Source: Novosphingobium malaysiense (GTDB lineage: Bacteria; Pseudomonadota; Alphaproteobacteria; Sphingomonadales; Sphingomonadaceae). Taken from it: DNA of 64,000 bases. The notes beneath the pieces were generated by a model. That model was not told where the DNA came from. It saw nothing but the letters and a program-made list of their open reading frames with translations, and searched no databases. Positions 1 to 8,737 of this stretch are shown piece after piece. The position numbers were made by a program, and so were the translations under genes. The first letter of the stretch is position 1. Every line of letters begins with the position of its first letter. The stretch spans positions 1,037,489-1,101,488 of the forward strand of contig NZ_JTDI01000001.1 of assembly GCF_000802225.1 (NCBI RefSeq), in the 5' to 3' direction.

Positions 1-601
1 CAACCCACACCCCTCTCCCCACCTGTCGTCGTGGTATCGCCACGGGCACGGGGTGCTGGATTATTTCCTCGACAACCCGCACTACGGCGTCATCTTCGCG
101 CCCCATGTGATGCTGTTCCAGCGCAACTTCGTGGTGACCATCGACAAGCTGACGATCAACAGCGCGGGAGACATCCCCAAGCGCTTCCTGCGCGGCGACA
201 ACATCAAGATCGATCTCGGCAGCCGTGCCTCGACCGACATGACCTATACACAGGCCGCCGACATCTATCTCGGCGACGCAAGCAGCCAAGTCTACGAATT
301 TCTCCTGAATCCGCGCCCCTGCATCTTCATGAACACGCATCGCCATAACTGGGTCGGCGATCCCAATTTCAAGCACTGGCATGCAGGCGAGGTCATTCTC
401 GGGCCGGATGAATTGCCGGCCGCATTGGCGCGGGCCGAAGACCTTCACGAGACGCACTACCGGACTGTGCAGGAAGACATGTTCGCGGAAAGCTTCGACC
501 TCACCGCCAAGCCTTCATCCGTGCGTGCCGCCGAAGCGCTCCTCGACTTCGTCCATGGCCGGTCGTCGCCGCGTCCGCAGCTGCGGCTCGTTGGCGCCTG
601 A
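1..601 (+). CDS. CDP-glycerol glycerophosphotransferase-like protein, C-terminal part (5' end outside window)
   Basis: The reading frame is open from base 2 to the stop at 599-601, so this is the 3' end of a longer gene; the GTG at 53 is internal and not a real start. The visible 199 residues contain a stretch (TYTQAADIYLGDASSQVYEF, then a P-R-P-C-I-F segment) resembling the C-terminal nucleotide-sugar or CDP-glycerol binding half of capsule and teichoic-acid glycerophosphotransferases, where an Asp-x-Ser-Ser motif precedes a 'kPvif' strand. It is followed after 31 bp by a flippase and then a glycosyltransferase, which supports a role in surface polysaccharide assembly in the cytoplasm. The family call is by motif resemblance only; a generic GT-B glycosyltransferase is the main alternative. 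Confidence 0.6.
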   Translation, partial: NPHPSPHLSSWYRHGHGVLDYFLDNPHYGVIFAPHVMLFQRNFVVTIDKLTINSAGDIPKRFLRGDNIKIDLGSRASTDMTYTQAADIYLGDASSQVYEFLLNPRPCIFMNTHRHNWVGDPNFKHWHAGEVILGPDELPAALARAEDLHETHYRTVQEDMFAESFDLTAKPSSVRAAEALLDFVHGRSSPRPQLRLVGA

Positions 602-632
602 GGCCGTTTTCGGCGCGGCACAGTGACATCAC

Positions 633-2009
633 GTGAAGGTTGCTGCTAATCGCACCGGTCTGATGGGCCGTAAACGCCCGGGTCGGGATGCCATTTTGCC
701 AGCGCACGTAGAGCCATCCTCCGGCCGCATAGGCCGTATCTTCAAGGGCATCGGTCTGGTGCTGGGCGGCAAGGCCGGCGCTGGCCTGCTCAGCCTGCTC
801 TACCTGCTGATGGCAACACGCTATCTCGGTCCCACAGACTATGGCGTGCTGGTGCTGGTGCATGCCTATGTCACTACCGTGTGCGGTATCGTCGAGTTTC
901 CCGCCTGGCAGGCCATCGTACGCTACGGCGCCGAGGCAGAGAAGGAATCGGGCACGCAGCGCATGGCCCGTCTGCTGCGTTTCGGCGCAACCGTCGAACT
1001 GACTGGCGGGGCTCTGGCCATCCTTTCCGCCATGGCGCTGGCATCGCTGGTGGGCCCCCACCTGGGATGGCCGCCCAAGGCGATGGCCTTCGCGCAGATC
1101 TATGCGTTTGCCGTGCTGGGCTCGGTGCGTTCGACGCCATCGGGCTACCTGCAGTTGATCGGACGGTTCGACCTCATCGGCTTGCACAACCTCGTCCAGC
1201 CCCTCGTCCGGCTGGGCGGGGCACTGGTGGTCATCGCATTCGGCTGGGGCCTCAAGTCCTTTCTCGTGGTGTGGCTGCTGGCAGCGCTCGCCGAGTTCGC
1301 CGTCTTGTGGGCCATGGGTTTCTGGTTCGCGGCACGGCGCCTCGGCCCGAGCCTGTGGAGGCCGGAGCCGGGCGAAGTCACGAGCGAAAACCCCGGCATC
1401 TGGCGCTTTCTGATCGCCAGCAACGCCGACGTCACGCTGCGCGATCTTTCGGGCAGGATTGCCCCGCTGATCGTTGGCTGGGTGCTCGGGCCGGCATCGG
1501 CAGGACTGTTCGCCGTGGCCCAGAGAGCCACCGTGATCATTGCCCAGCCGGCGCAGATCCTGGGCAACACTTCCTATGCGGAGCTTTCCCATATTGTCGC
1601 GGAAGGCGGCGGAGGCCGGCCGCTGCGCCAGACGCTTGCAAAGGTGGTGGGGATCAGCCTTCTTGCCGCCCTGCCGATCGTGGCAATCGTCGCCCTGTTC
1701 CCGCAGGCCGTTGTCCACCTGCTCGCGGGCAGCTCCTTTGCCGCCGCGGCCTCGGTGATGGTTGCCCTCGTCGCGGCGCGCGCGATCGCCTTGGTCGGAC
1801 CGCCATGCAGTTCGGCGATTTCCGCACTGGGCCATCCCGCCCGTTCGATGAGCGCCAACCTCTTTTCCAGCTTGGTCTTCCTGCCGGCTCTTCCCTTCCT
1901 GCTCCACCGCTTCGGTCTGATGGGAGCCGGCGTCCAGGCCGTGGGGCAGGCCGTGGTCGCGAGCGGGCTCCTGGTCTTTCTGGCCTGGCACAGCAGCACG
2001 CGGCGATGA
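633..2009 (+). CDS. Polysaccharide flippase (Wzx/MATE-like, oligosaccharide flippase family)
   Basis: A 458-residue, very hydrophobic protein with about 12 membrane segments starting near residue 40. The first reads GKAGAGLLSLLYLLMATRYL followed by GPTDYG, the typical opening of Wzx-type flippases that move lipid-linked oligosaccharide across the inner membrane. The start is a GTG at 633; the hydrophilic first 35 residues could belong to an overlong start, and a later start is possible. The gene overlaps the next glycosyltransferase by 4 bp (ATGA at 2006-2009), so the two are translationally coupled. Together with the upstream transferase fragment this is the tail of an exopolysaccharide or capsule cluster. 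Substrate cannot be inferred. Confidence 0.8.
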   Translation: MKVAANRTGLMGRKRPGRDAILPAHVEPSSGRIGRIFKGIGLVLGGKAGAGLLSLLYLLMATRYLGPTDYGVLVLVHAYVTTVCGIVEFPAWQAIVRYGAEAEKESGTQRMARLLRFGATVELTGGALAILSAMALASLVGPHLGWPPKAMAFAQIYAFAVLGSVRSTPSGYLQLIGRFDLIGLHNLVQPLVRLGGALVVIAFGWGLKSFLVVWLLAALAEFAVLWAMGFWFAARRLGPSLWRPEPGEVTSENPGIWRFLIASNADVTLRDLSGRIAPLIVGWVLGPASAGLFAVAQRATVIIAQPAQILGNTSYAELSHIVAEGGGGRPLRQTLAKVVGISLLAALPIVAIVALFPQAVVHLLAGSSFAAAASVMVALVAARAIALVGPPCSSAISALGHPARSMSANLFSSLVFLPALPFLLHRFGLMGAGVQAVGQAVVASGLLVFLAWHSSTRR

Positions 2010-3091
2010 TGCGGCCCCGGATCGCCTATGTCATCAACTCACTGGAAGGCGGCGGCGCAGCTCTGCCGGTGCCGGCAATCACCCGCGTCCTCCGCGATGC
2101 CGGTGCCGACGTGCGTGTCTTCGCGCTGACCCGGCGCAATGGCCGCGCGCTTCCGGCTATGGTCGCGGCCGGCCTCGATCCGGTCGTCCGCGAAGGCGGC
2201 GAAACCGATCATCTTGCCGCGGCCCTGTGGCTGAAACGCGAGTTGCGCCGCTGGGGCGCGACCCACGTCTGGACCTCGCTTAGCCGCGCAACCTTGCTGG
2301 GCCTGGTGATCGGGCCCTCGCTGGGATTGCCCGTCATCGCCTGGCAGCACAACGCGTTCCTCAAACCCTGGAACCGCCGGCTGCTGCGGCTGCTGCAATC
2401 GCGCGCCAGGTTGTGGGTCGCCGATTCGCGCTCGGTTGCCGAACTGAGCGTGGATCGGCTCAAGATCGCCGCGGATCGCATCGAGACGTGGCCGATCTAC
2501 TTCGCCGATCCGACCATGCCGAAGGCCGAATTCTGGTCGCCGGGTCAATCGCTGCGGCTGGGCAGTCTCGGGCGGCTCCACCCCGCCAAGGGGTATGACA
2601 TCCTGATAGCCGCACTGGCGCGACTTACGGCCGAAGGCTTCGCCCCGCCGGCGCCGTTCGAGATCGCGGTCGCGGGCGAAGGGGATCAACGCGAGCAGCT
2701 TGAGACGCTCGCACGCGAGGCAGGCATCACCAATCTGTCCCTTGCGGGTTATACGGAAGCCCCGCGCGCCTTTCTGGCCGGGCTCCATCTCTATCTGCAA
2801 CCGTCTCGCGCCGAAGGCTTTTGCATCGCGGCGCACGAGGCCCTGACCGCGGGCCTTCCGGTGATCGGATCGAAAGTCGGAGAAATGCCTCACTCCATCG
2901 TACCGGGACAGACGGGATGGCTCGTCGATCCAGGCGATGTGGACTCGCTCGCCCATGCCCTGCGGGACGCTCTTTCCCACCCGGAACGACTTGCGGCGAT
3001 GGGGCAAGCCGCCCGTGCAGACATGTTCGAACGCTTTTCCGAGGCGCGCTTCCAGACCGCCGGTACCGAGATCTGGCGCCGCGCCCGCTGA
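2006..3091 (+). CDS. Glycosyltransferase family 4 (GT-B fold)
   Basis: 361 residues from the ATG at 2006 (a second ATG follows at 2009). It opens with IAYVINSLEGGGA, the classic N-terminal GT4 motif, and has the C-terminal GT-B signature: LGSLGRLHPAKGYDILIAAL (start of the donor-binding domain, about residue 195), IAVAGEGDQREQL, and QPSRAEGFCIAAHEALTAGL with the E-x7-E motif that contacts the donor sugar. It transfers a sugar from a nucleotide-sugar to a lipid-linked or polysaccharide acceptor at the cytoplasmic face. It is coupled to the flippase gene by a 4-bp overlap. Acceptor and linkage are unknown. No other gene follows in the cluster; 224 bp of non-coding sequence lead to the DedA gene. 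Confidence 0.88.
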   Translation: MMRPRIAYVINSLEGGGAALPVPAITRVLRDAGADVRVFALTRRNGRALPAMVAAGLDPVVREGGETDHLAAALWLKRELRRWGATHVWTSLSRATLLGLVIGPSLGLPVIAWQHNAFLKPWNRRLLRLLQSRARLWVADSRSVAELSVDRLKIAADRIETWPIYFADPTMPKAEFWSPGQSLRLGSLGRLHPAKGYDILIAALARLTAEGFAPPAPFEIAVAGEGDQREQLETLAREAGITNLSLAGYTEAPRAFLAGLHLYLQPSRAEGFCIAAHEALTAGLPVIGSKVGEMPHSIVPGQTGWLVDPGDVDSLAHALRDALSHPERLAAMGQAARADMFERFSEARFQTAGTEIWRRAR

Positions 3092-3315
3092 GATGGCCGC
3101 TGAGATCTCCCGGCAACCGACGTTCGAACCTCTGAGCAAGACCCCAATCGGCAGGTTACAAAATCCCAATCATGGAACGCCCTTCTTCCGTATGGGTTAT
3201 GTCCTGCAAGCACCATCGGCCGAATGCGGCACCGCCCGAACGTGCCGAAGCGACTCTCCCTCAAGCGCAGCGCGAGAATGCCGATCGATCGCGGCGCGCG
3301 TCTGCAGGAGCCCGA

Positions 3316-3912
3316 ATGTTCAACTGGATCACGCACCTGATCGATCAGTTCGGCTACGCCGGGATTGCCCTCCTGATGTTCCTGGAAAACGTCTTTCCGC
3401 CCATTCCCTCCGAATTGATCATGCCGCTGGCGGGTTTCGATGCCGAACGCGGCGATCTCAATATCGTTCTGGTCATCCTCTCAGGCAGCGCAGGTTCGCT
3501 GGCGGGGGCGACGCTATGGTATTTTGTCGGCCGCTTCGTCGGCGAAGACCGGCTTAGGCGCTGGGCCGGCAGGCATGGCCGGTTGCTCACGCTCAGCGCC
3601 AAGGACGTCGATCACGTGAACACATGGTTCGACCGGCACAATGAGAAAGCGGTCTTCATGGGCCGCCTCGTCCCCGCCGTGCGGACGCTCATCTCGGTTC
3701 CTGCCGGCCTGTTCGAGATGCGGCTGGACCGCTTCCTGCTGTTCTCGAGCTTGGGCACCGCTCTTTGGACAGCCCTGCTCGCCATGGCCGGATATCTGCT
3801 TGGCGAGCAGTACAAGGCCGTCCAGGGCTATCTCAACCCGGTATCGGACGTGATCGGCGCCGCGATCCTGCTCTACTATCTCTACCGCGTCGTTACATGG
3901 AAACCGCATTGA
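3316..3912 (+). CDS. DedA family membrane protein
   Basis: 198 residues from the ATG at 3316, chosen because a caggag ribosome site sits six bases upstream and the protein then begins with the family's N-terminus (MFNWITHLIDQFGYAGIALL). The frame is open 144 bp further upstream (ATG at 3172), but that extension is polar and unlike the family. DedA signatures are present: LENVFPPIPSELIMPLAGF near residue 25, and GRLVPAVRTLISVPAG near residue 120 with the conserved R-x3-R/G pattern. DedA proteins are inner-membrane proteins involved in phospholipid recycling and envelope homeostasis. The gene appears monocistronic between the glycosyltransferase and the PHA locus. Confidence 0.88.
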   Translation: MFNWITHLIDQFGYAGIALLMFLENVFPPIPSELIMPLAGFDAERGDLNIVLVILSGSAGSLAGATLWYFVGRFVGEDRLRRWAGRHGRLLTLSAKDVDHVNTWFDRHNEKAVFMGRLVPAVRTLISVPAGLFEMRLDRFLLFSSLGTALWTALLAMAGYLLGEQYKAVQGYLNPVSDVIGAAILLYYLYRVVTWKPH

Positions 3913-4024
3913 AATCAGGCGGGAAACAGTAAAGGCCGACTGTCCAGCGAAAAGATCTCGGCCATGCATGGCCAAGTCCGATCCATCATAAGTACCAGTT
4001 GTCCTCGCCCGTCTTCGGACGATT

Positions 4025-4411
4025 ATGCAAGGCATGACCAATAACGCCTACGACCCGATCGCCGCCTGGCAGAAGATGATTCAGGACTGGGAGGGCGAGA
4101 TCAATGCATGGTCCGGCAAACTCACGCAAAGCGAACAGTTCAGTGCCGTTCTCGGGCAGGCTACCAAAATGATCGTGGTGGCGCAGAAGACGATGAGCGA
4201 ACAGCTCGAAGGTCTGCTGCAATCGCTCAACTTGCCCTCCAAGACACAGGTCGAAGCCATGACCGACCGGCTCGATGCGATCGAGGATTCCATCGCGCAA
4301 CTGCGCATCGCACTCGAGAAACTGGCAAACGAAGAGACCCCGTCCCCCACCAAGACCGAACCACGGCGAACGCGCGTCCCTGCCGGCAAGACCAAGACAC
4401 GGAAGGCCTGA
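4025..4411 (+). CDS. Short PhaE-like / phasin-like PHA synthase partner
   Basis: 128 residues, rich in helix-forming and charged residues, with a WQKMIQDWEGEINAW segment near the N-terminus, a central amphipathic or coiled-coil stretch (about 40-100) and a Lys/Arg/Thr/Pro-rich tail. It lies 25 bp upstream of a class III PHA synthase phaC gene. Class III synthases are PhaC-PhaE heteromers, and position plus the Trp-rich helical N-terminus suggest a PhaE-type or phasin-type partner that binds PhaC or the granule surface. It is much shorter than ordinary PhaE (about 350 residues). Start ATG 4025; ATG 4034 is an alternative. The functional call is inference from context. Confidence 0.55.
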   Translation: MQGMTNNAYDPIAAWQKMIQDWEGEINAWSGKLTQSEQFSAVLGQATKMIVVAQKTMSEQLEGLLQSLNLPSKTQVEAMTDRLDAIEDSIAQLRIALEKLANEETPSPTKTEPRRTRVPAGKTKTRKA

Positions 4412-4436
4412 ACGTTTCCAGGGGGAGGAGCCGTGC

Positions 4437-5501
4437 GTGAACGAAAATGAAGATATTGCGCGCCGCGTCGAGTTGGAAATAGACCGCGCGCTCAAACGCA
4501 ACATCAAGGGCCTCGATTTCCTGATCGCGGACCGCGAGCCCGTGGGCACCATGCCCAAGTCGGTAATCCACCGCGACGGAACGGCGGTGCTCTATCGCTT
4601 CGAACCCGTGCTGGACGAAATCTACCGCGTACCGCTGGTGATCGTCTCGCCGCCCTCGAACCGCGGCTACATATTCGACCTGGCGCCGGGACAGAGCTTT
4701 GTCGAATTCATGCTGAACCACGGCTATGACGTCTACAACCTCGACTGGAACCCGCCGCGCCGCGACGAGGCCGAACTCGGCCTTTGCGACTATGTCGACC
4801 GGTTTCTGCCCGATAGCCTCGCCGCCGTGGCCGATGTCACCGGTGAGGAAGACGTCTCGCTGGCCGGATACTGCATGGGCGGAACGCTGGCGACGATCCA
4901 TGCCGCGCTCCATCCCGCACCGATCCGCAACCTCATAACCTTGGCGACGCCCGTCGACTTCAACTACATGACGCTGTTCCAGTCATGGGCGGACAAGCGC
5001 TACTTCGACGTCGAACTGCTCGTCAACAACCTGGGCATCATCCCGGCGGACGTCATGCTCGGCGCTTTCGACCTCTCCCGCCCGGCCAACCGGACGGCCG
5101 GCCGCATGACCTTGTGGAACAACATGTGGAACGACGACTTCGTCAAATCCTACCGCATGTTCGACCGTTGGGCCGCCGAAACGCTGCCGCTTCCCGGCAC
5201 GTATTTCCGCGAGCTGATCACCCGGCTCATGTGGGACAACGCACTGGTCAACGACACGCTGGACATCGCGGATCGGCACGTCGACCTCTCGCAGATCACC
5301 TGCCCGATCCTCAATATCGTGGCCCAGCACGACCACATCGTCAGCCACGAGGCGACCCGCCCCCTGATGGAAATGACGGGAGCCACGGACCGGCAGGAAA
5401 TCGTATCGAAAGGCGGCCACGTGAGCCTCGTGGCCGGCCCTGCGGCCGTCCGGCGCCTGTGGCCGCACATCGACGATTGGCTTGGAGTAAGATCGACATG
5501 A
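4437..5501 (+). CDS. phaC: Class III poly(R)-hydroxyalkanoate synthase subunit PhaC
   Basis: 354 residues from a GTG at 4437 preceded by a strong gggggaggag ribosome site. The alpha/beta hydrolase fold carries the PHA-synthase lipase-like box SLAGYCMGG with nucleophile Cys146, the aspartate in IVAQHDHIV (Asp299) and the histidine in SKGGHVS (His328). Length and triad spacing match class III PhaC enzymes. It polymerises 3-hydroxyacyl-CoA into PHA at the granule surface. The short helical protein just upstream is the probable partner subunit. The stop overlaps the ATG of the acetyltransferase gene (ATGA, 5498-5501), so translation is coupled. Confidence 0.92.
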   Translation: MNENEDIARRVELEIDRALKRNIKGLDFLIADREPVGTMPKSVIHRDGTAVLYRFEPVLDEIYRVPLVIVSPPSNRGYIFDLAPGQSFVEFMLNHGYDVYNLDWNPPRRDEAELGLCDYVDRFLPDSLAAVADVTGEEDVSLAGYCMGGTLATIHAALHPAPIRNLITLATPVDFNYMTLFQSWADKRYFDVELLVNNLGIIPADVMLGAFDLSRPANRTAGRMTLWNNMWNDDFVKSYRMFDRWAAETLPLPGTYFRELITRLMWDNALVNDTLDIADRHVDLSQITCPILNIVAQHDHIVSHEATRPLMEMTGATDRQEIVSKGGHVSLVAGPAAVRRLWPHIDDWLGVRST

Positions 5502-6082
5502 CGACCGGCACGGATATCGGCCCGACCCAACTTGAACTGGACGGCGTGCGCGTTTCGCTACGGCCGATGGAGGCCGGCGACAAGGACGCGATCCTGGCCT
5601 TCGCGCGTTCGCTTCCGCCGCACGATCTGCTGTTTCTCCAGCGCGATATCCGGCACGACAAGGTCGTGTCGGCCTGGATCGAGCAGACGGGTCCAGGCGG
5701 CTCCATCTCGAGCCTCGTGGCGATCGACGACAAGGGACGCATGCGCGGCTGCTCGGCGCTGGTGCGCGACCGCCTCAGCTGGACGAGCCATGTCGCGGAC
5801 ATTCGCATCCTCGTCGGCGTCGACAGCCGCTCGATGGGCCTGGGTCGGCTCCTGGCGCTGCACTGCGTCGACCAGGCCCTGGCAGAGGACGTCGAGAAGC
5901 TGACGGTCCAGATGACGCCCGATCAGGAAGGTGCGCTGCGCATGTTCGAGGAGCTGGGCTTCTCTCCCGAGGCGCTGCTGCGCGATCAGGTCCGCGATGC
6001 GGAGGGAGCGACCAGCGACATCGTCATCATGGCGCTCAGCCTGGCGCGCTACAGCGCGACGCGCACCGCCTATAGCCTCTGA
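5498..6082 (+). CDS. GNAT family N-acetyltransferase
   Basis: 194 residues starting at the ATG that overlaps the phaC stop. The GNAT acetyl-CoA pyrophosphate loop is visible as DSRSMGLGRLLALHC (R-x-x-G-x-G pattern) near residue 110, preceded by the beta-4 strand HVADIRILVGV and followed by EELGFSPEALL, the usual C-terminal 'F...GF' element. The substrate is unknown. Tight coupling to phaC suggests co-expression with PHA synthesis, for example protein acetylation or an acyl-CoA-linked function, but this is inference from position only. Confidence 0.82.
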   Translation: MTTGTDIGPTQLELDGVRVSLRPMEAGDKDAILAFARSLPPHDLLFLQRDIRHDKVVSAWIEQTGPGGSISSLVAIDDKGRMRGCSALVRDRLSWTSHVADIRILVGVDSRSMGLGRLLALHCVDQALAEDVEKLTVQMTPDQEGALRMFEELGFSPEALLRDQVRDAEGATSDIVIMALSLARYSATRTAYSL

Positions 6083-6240
6083 CACCTTCCCTCGGCCTGC
6101 GCCCCGGGGATAGCCAAAGAGCTAGGATGACGCGGCACCCGATTTGCCGGACAATCGCCAATCTCCGCACTGCGCAGCTATGATAGGCAGGAACAAGCAT
6201 GACCCAGAGTGATCGCGCCGTGCGCAGGGATCGGGACTGA

Positions 6241-7017
6241 ATGAGCGTGACCCCGTCCGAGACGCCGATCCGGGCGCCTTTCGTTGGCCTTGCGTTCCTC
6301 GAACTGGGACGCTGTATCATGGAGGCGGGAGCCACCCTTGCGCTGAGCCCGGTGCTGGCCATGGCGCCGCGCGGCGACGGCCATCCGGTCATGGTGCTGC
6401 CGGGATTCGCCACCAGCGATTCGATGACCGCGCTCCTGCGCAACTTCCTTGCCGCGCAGGGCTACGAGGTTCACCCGATGGATCTGGGCTGGAACTTCGA
6501 CCATCACACCGTCGGAGAGAACGGCGAGCACATCGCCGAGCGCATCCGCGCCATCCGCCAGGCATCGGGGCGCAAGGTCAGCCTGGTGGGCTGGAGTCTC
6601 GGGGGTGTCATCGCCCGCGAAGCGGCGCGACGCGATCCTGACGACCTGCGCCAGGTGATCTCGCTGGGCAGCCCCTTTTCGGGAGATCCGCACGCGACCA
6701 ACCTCAAGTCGTTCTACCAGTTCGCCACGGGCAACGACTTTTCCTCCGACAAGATGCTCGAGCGCTATCGCACCGGTGCGCATGTGCTGCCCATCCCGTC
6801 GACCGCCGTCTTCAGCCGCACCGATGGCATCACGGCATGGGAAAACTGCGTCAGCGACAGCGACGCGATCAACGAGAATATCGAGGTCGTTTCCAGCCAT
6901 TTCGGTTTCGTGACCAACCCGGCCGTTTTCCAGATCATCGCCGATCGCCTTGCCCAACCCGAAGGCAACTGGCAGCCGTTCGTGCCCCGCACGCCGCTTT
7001 CGTCCGTATACAGCTAA
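6241..7017 (+). CDS. Alpha/beta hydrolase (esterase/lipase-like)
   Basis: 258 residues. The oxyanion-hole strand VMVLPGF (about 50-56) and the nucleophile elbow LVGWSLGG with Ser119 mark an alpha/beta hydrolase; the acid and histidine are probably Asp in FSRTDGIT and His in VVSSHFGFV near residue 220. A GPI-inositol-deacylase/PGAP1-like or triacylglycerol-lipase-like topology is plausible because the motif is followed by IAREAARRDPDDLRQVISLGSPFSG. It sits 158 bp downstream of the PHA-linked acetyltransferase, so it may act on PHA oligomers or lipids, but no PHA-depolymerase-specific domain is visible. No signal peptide is evident. Confidence 0.78.
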   Translation: MSVTPSETPIRAPFVGLAFLELGRCIMEAGATLALSPVLAMAPRGDGHPVMVLPGFATSDSMTALLRNFLAAQGYEVHPMDLGWNFDHHTVGENGEHIAERIRAIRQASGRKVSLVGWSLGGVIAREAARRDPDDLRQVISLGSPFSGDPHATNLKSFYQFATGNDFSSDKMLERYRTGAHVLPIPSTAVFSRTDGITAWENCVSDSDAINENIEVVSSHFGFVTNPAVFQIIADRLAQPEGNWQPFVPRTPLSSVYS

Positions 7018-7223
7018 TCGCATTTACCGGCTCCGGCAGCCGCCCGAGACCGTGCTGCGAACGATGGCCGGGCCCCGGAAACCGTCGGTGCGCAGGCCGC
7101 TCCTGAACCCGAATGCCCCAGAACCGAAGTTGGACGGTTACGGACGCGTTAACTGTTTTCGATCACCACATCTTGAGGCAATGATGAGACTGACTGTCCC
7201 GACACTTATCGGGAGGTCGATAC

Positions 7224-7652
7224 ATGAAACTGCTCTCGTCATTGCTGCTTGCGGCCGGTGCGGTCTCGTTGGCCGCTCCCGGACAAGCCGCCGCGCCCGG
7301 AATTTCGCAGTCCGGCCAGTACTCCATCGGAATTACCGGTTTCGTGCCGGTGATCTGTCGCACCAGTGTGGATGCCAGCATGGTCACGCCCGCCTCGGGA
7401 ACCGTGCAACTCGGTACGCTCAGGAACTTCTGCAACAGCCCAAACGGCTATCGCGTCTATGCGGATTATTCACCGTCGTTGAGCGGTGCCAGCATGATCG
7501 TAGACGGTCAGTCCGTGACGTTGCAGCCTGACGGATCGACGATCATCGCCCGGGCCGACCGGGCCTCGATCGACCAGCACTCGCTGGCGCTCGACCTCGC
7601 CGACGGCCAGATCGCCTCCGGTTCCATCAGCTTCCGCATCCAGCCGCTCTGA
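7224..7652 (+). CDS. Small secreted protein with pilin-like features
   Basis: 142 residues with a clear signal peptide (MKLLSSLLLAAGAVSLAAPG, probable cleavage after QAAA) and a good gggagg ribosome site. The mature part has two cysteines (CRTS about 39, FCNSP about 71), probably a disulfide, and alternating beta-strand patterning ending in GSISFRIQPL, reminiscent of the beta-sandwich pilus subunits across the way. It is convergent with the pilus operon, its stop being 25 bp from the tip gene's stop. I infer a periplasmic or pilus-associated accessory protein; the family is not recognised with certainty. Confidence 0.6.
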   Translation: MKLLSSLLLAAGAVSLAAPGQAAAPGISQSGQYSIGITGFVPVICRTSVDASMVTPASGTVQLGTLRNFCNSPNGYRVYADYSPSLSGASMIVDGQSVTLQPDGSTIIARADRASIDQHSLALDLADGQIASGSISFRIQPL

Positions 7653-7677
7653 CGGCTTTAGCGGTCAGGCGCCTCCG

Positions 7678-8733
7678 TCAGGGGACGGAGTAGCTACCGC
7701 AGGCATCGGTGCCGCTATCGGTGCTGATCAGCGGCGTTACGGTGATCGTCAGCGTGTCGGAATAGGTGGGCGACGGGTTCTTGCCCTGTCCGCCTTCCTC
7801 GAGCGTCCCTTGAATGTAGAGCTGGTTGCCCGAGTTCAGCCCGGCGCGCTGGCAACTGCGCGAGATCGCCGTGGTCCCCGGCGTCGGGTTGCTGGCATGA
7901 TCGACCGACATTCCGAGGAACTTGAGCTGGTAGGCAACCTGGTCGTCGGCCGTTGCCGCGCCAGGCTTCTTCAGCAGAAATCCATTGGCCGAAGACAGCG
8001 TGACGCCATAGGCCCCAGAACTGAGCACGGAGACATAATTGCTGGGCGACGTGCGCCTGGGCGCGGCTCCCAGAGAAGCGGTGGAGATGTTTCCGATTTC
8101 GCCGAAATCGAGAGTGCTGCCCGCATAGTAGGTCCTGAGAGCGCTCAGGACGTGCACGTCGATCGTCACTGCATTGCTTTGGTCGGTCGGCGTCTCGACA
8201 TTCGACAGGCCGCCCGTGCCCTTGCAGACATAGCGGATCCCGAAAGTGATGGGCTTGCCCGCACTCAGGTCGGTTCCCGGCGGTACCGTGACGAGAATGT
8301 TGAAAGTTGCCGTGTCCGGCTGCGACGCACCGCCGAAGATATAGGCGATCTGGCCCGAAGTGTTCGTGCTGATCGTCGGCAGGTTCGCCGGAACCGCGTT
8401 CTCGTAATAGAGAACGTTGGTGTAGGTCGAGCCACCCGGTTCGGTCGCCTGTACCTGATAGGCGGGACTGCCGGCGGGCTGGGTCAGCACGAAGTAGACT
8501 TCCTGTGTCTTGGCGCCGCCCGAACCGGTGGTGCGGGTCAGGGTCAGCGGAATCGTCGCCTGCTGCAGGCCGGTCGTGCCGAAAGGATCATAGTAGATTC
8601 CGGTCGAGGCCACGGCGGTTCCGGTGACGCCACAGGAACCCGACGGCGGAGCGGCGTGAGCCTGGGTGCCCCAGGCCATTGCTGCGAGCGGCAGCAGGGC
8701 GCGGATGCACTTGGATTTGAACGTCATCTTCAT
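7678..8733 (-). CDS. Spore coat U-like tip adhesin of archaic chaperone-usher pilus (CsuE-like)
   Basis: 351 residues from the ATG at 8733, preceded by gggaagtgag; a TTG-initiated extension to 8748 would overlap the usher and is unlikely. A signal peptide (ALLPLAAMAWGTQAHA) precedes two tandem beta-sandwich domains: residues about 25-190, and a C-terminal spore-coat-U-like domain (about 200-350) with STLDFGEIG, AYGVTLSSANGF and the ending YSDTLTITVTPL that matches the donor-strand-type pilin C-terminus. A two-domain subunit at the end of the operon, 4 bp after the usher, is typical of the CsuE-type tip adhesin of archaic pili. Adhesion target unknown. Confidence 0.78.
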   Translation of the reverse strand: MKMTFKSKCIRALLPLAAMAWGTQAHAAPPSGSCGVTGTAVASTGIYYDPFGTTGLQQATIPLTLTRTTGSGGAKTQEVYFVLTQPAGSPAYQVQATEPGGSTYTNVLYYENAVPANLPTISTNTSGQIAYIFGGASQPDTATFNILVTVPPGTDLSAGKPITFGIRYVCKGTGGLSNVETPTDQSNAVTIDVHVLSALRTYYAGSTLDFGEIGNISTASLGAAPRRTSPSNYVSVLSSGAYGVTLSSANGFLLKKPGAATADDQVAYQLKFLGMSVDHASNPTPGTTAISRSCQRAGLNSGNQLYIQGTLEEGGQGKNPSPTYSDTLTITVTPLISTDSGTDACGSYSVP

Positions 8734-8737
8734 CGTC

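Noticed and set aside
2039..3169. A 376-codon minus-strand frame opposite the glycosyltransferase
   Set aside because: The plus strand encodes a canonical GT4 protein over the same bases.
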